A stretch of 55,087 nt of DNA from Turicibacter sp. (lineage in GTDB: Bacteria > Bacillota > Bacilli > MOL361 > Turicibacteraceae). The stretch spans positions 1 through 55,087 of the forward strand of contig JAUMTV010000006.1 of assembly GCA_030531025.1 (NCBI GenBank). The letters are read 5' to 3'. The translations under genes and the position numbers were made by a program. Within the stretch, counting starts at the first letter, position 1; every line of letters starts with the position of its first letter. Below, in pieces: positions 55,048-55,087 of the stretch. The notes beneath the pieces are model-generated. The model saw nothing but the letters and a program-made list of their open reading frames with translations, ran no database searches and was not told the origin of the DNA.

Positions 55048-55087
55048 TTATTTTCATATATAACGCAAATATGGTGCGTAAGTTTCT
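55048..55087 (+). promoter_or_regulatory. Purine riboswitch, 5' part (cut by the window edge)
   Basis: CATATATAACGCAAATATGG followed by TGCGTAAGTTTCT matches the first half of the guanine/adenine-sensing aptamer: P1 strand, P2 hairpin ACGC/GCGT with the conserved ATATGG loop, and the J2/3 GTTTCT. The specificity base (C for guanine, U for adenine) in J3/1 lies beyond the edge. The downstream gene is probably for purine uptake or synthesis. Confidence 0.85.

Overview
The window is AT-rich, densely coding DNA from a low-GC Gram-positive (Bacillota). The gene order comFA-comFC-hpf-secA-prfB-(luxS)-ftsE-ftsX-peptidase M23-peptidase S41-uvrB is the usual Bacillota core arrangement. Two very large wall-anchored glycan/phosphoester-type enzymes, a PTS sucrose operon and anaerobe-type enzymes (Fe-S serine dehydratase) suggest a gut-associated, mainly fermentative organism. 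Turicibacter or a relative is my best guess, from overall impression only and not proven by any marker here.

Layout. 1-8.9 kb: two secreted, sortase-type surface proteins (a PHP-phosphoesterase giant whose start lies off the left edge, and a PL9 pectate-lyase-like protein) that share a C-terminal domain and a non-canonical xPxTG anchor. 9.0-12.5 kb: a PfkB sugar kinase, a competence locus that looks decayed (comFA frameshifted exactly in its Walker A motif, comFC short and without its phosphoribosyltransferase motif), and hpf. 12.9-24.4 kb: core secA, prfB (without the programmed frameshift), luxS, the ftsEX/M23/S41 cell-wall group, and uvrB. 24.4-28.1 kb: serine dehydratase, an unknown membrane-anchored protein, and a 23S rRNA m5U methyltransferase.

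28.1-35.8 kb is the accessory heart of the window. A four-unit tandem array of structured, covarying repeats follows the methyltransferase. It is followed by a module with different codon habits (AGA arginine instead of CGT): a broken XRE regulator, a response regulator, a histidine kinase and an ABC/FtsX-type exporter. The module lies between two ~180-bp direct copies of an aldo-keto-reductase 3' end plus terminator; the aldo-keto reductase itself is a pseudogene.

35.9-44.5 kb: an amino-acid ABC importer, an APH-fold kinase, a TPR-GAF-GGDEF diguanylate cyclase, DegV, DUF1836 and DUF1653 proteins. 45-49 kb: a LacI-regulated sucrose PTS/GH32 operon with a readable promoter and two perfect palindromic operators. 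49.2-54.2 kb: a small membrane protein, a Vitreoscilla-type globin divergent from an Rrf2 (NsrR-like) regulator around a dyad operator, a GDPD with unusual flanking domains, and an AspT-type antiporter. The last 0.9 kb holds a decayed gene, then a promoter and the first part of a purine riboswitch cut by the right edge.

Most unusual signals: (i) a dispersed ~175-bp intergenic repeat with compensatory stem changes (four good copies at 25.65, 34.57, 44.03 and 52.11 kb, one decayed at 16.68 kb); (ii) the tandem structured array at 28.1-28.6 kb. Both look like non-coding RNA or RNA-like mobile elements. I cannot match either to a named family.
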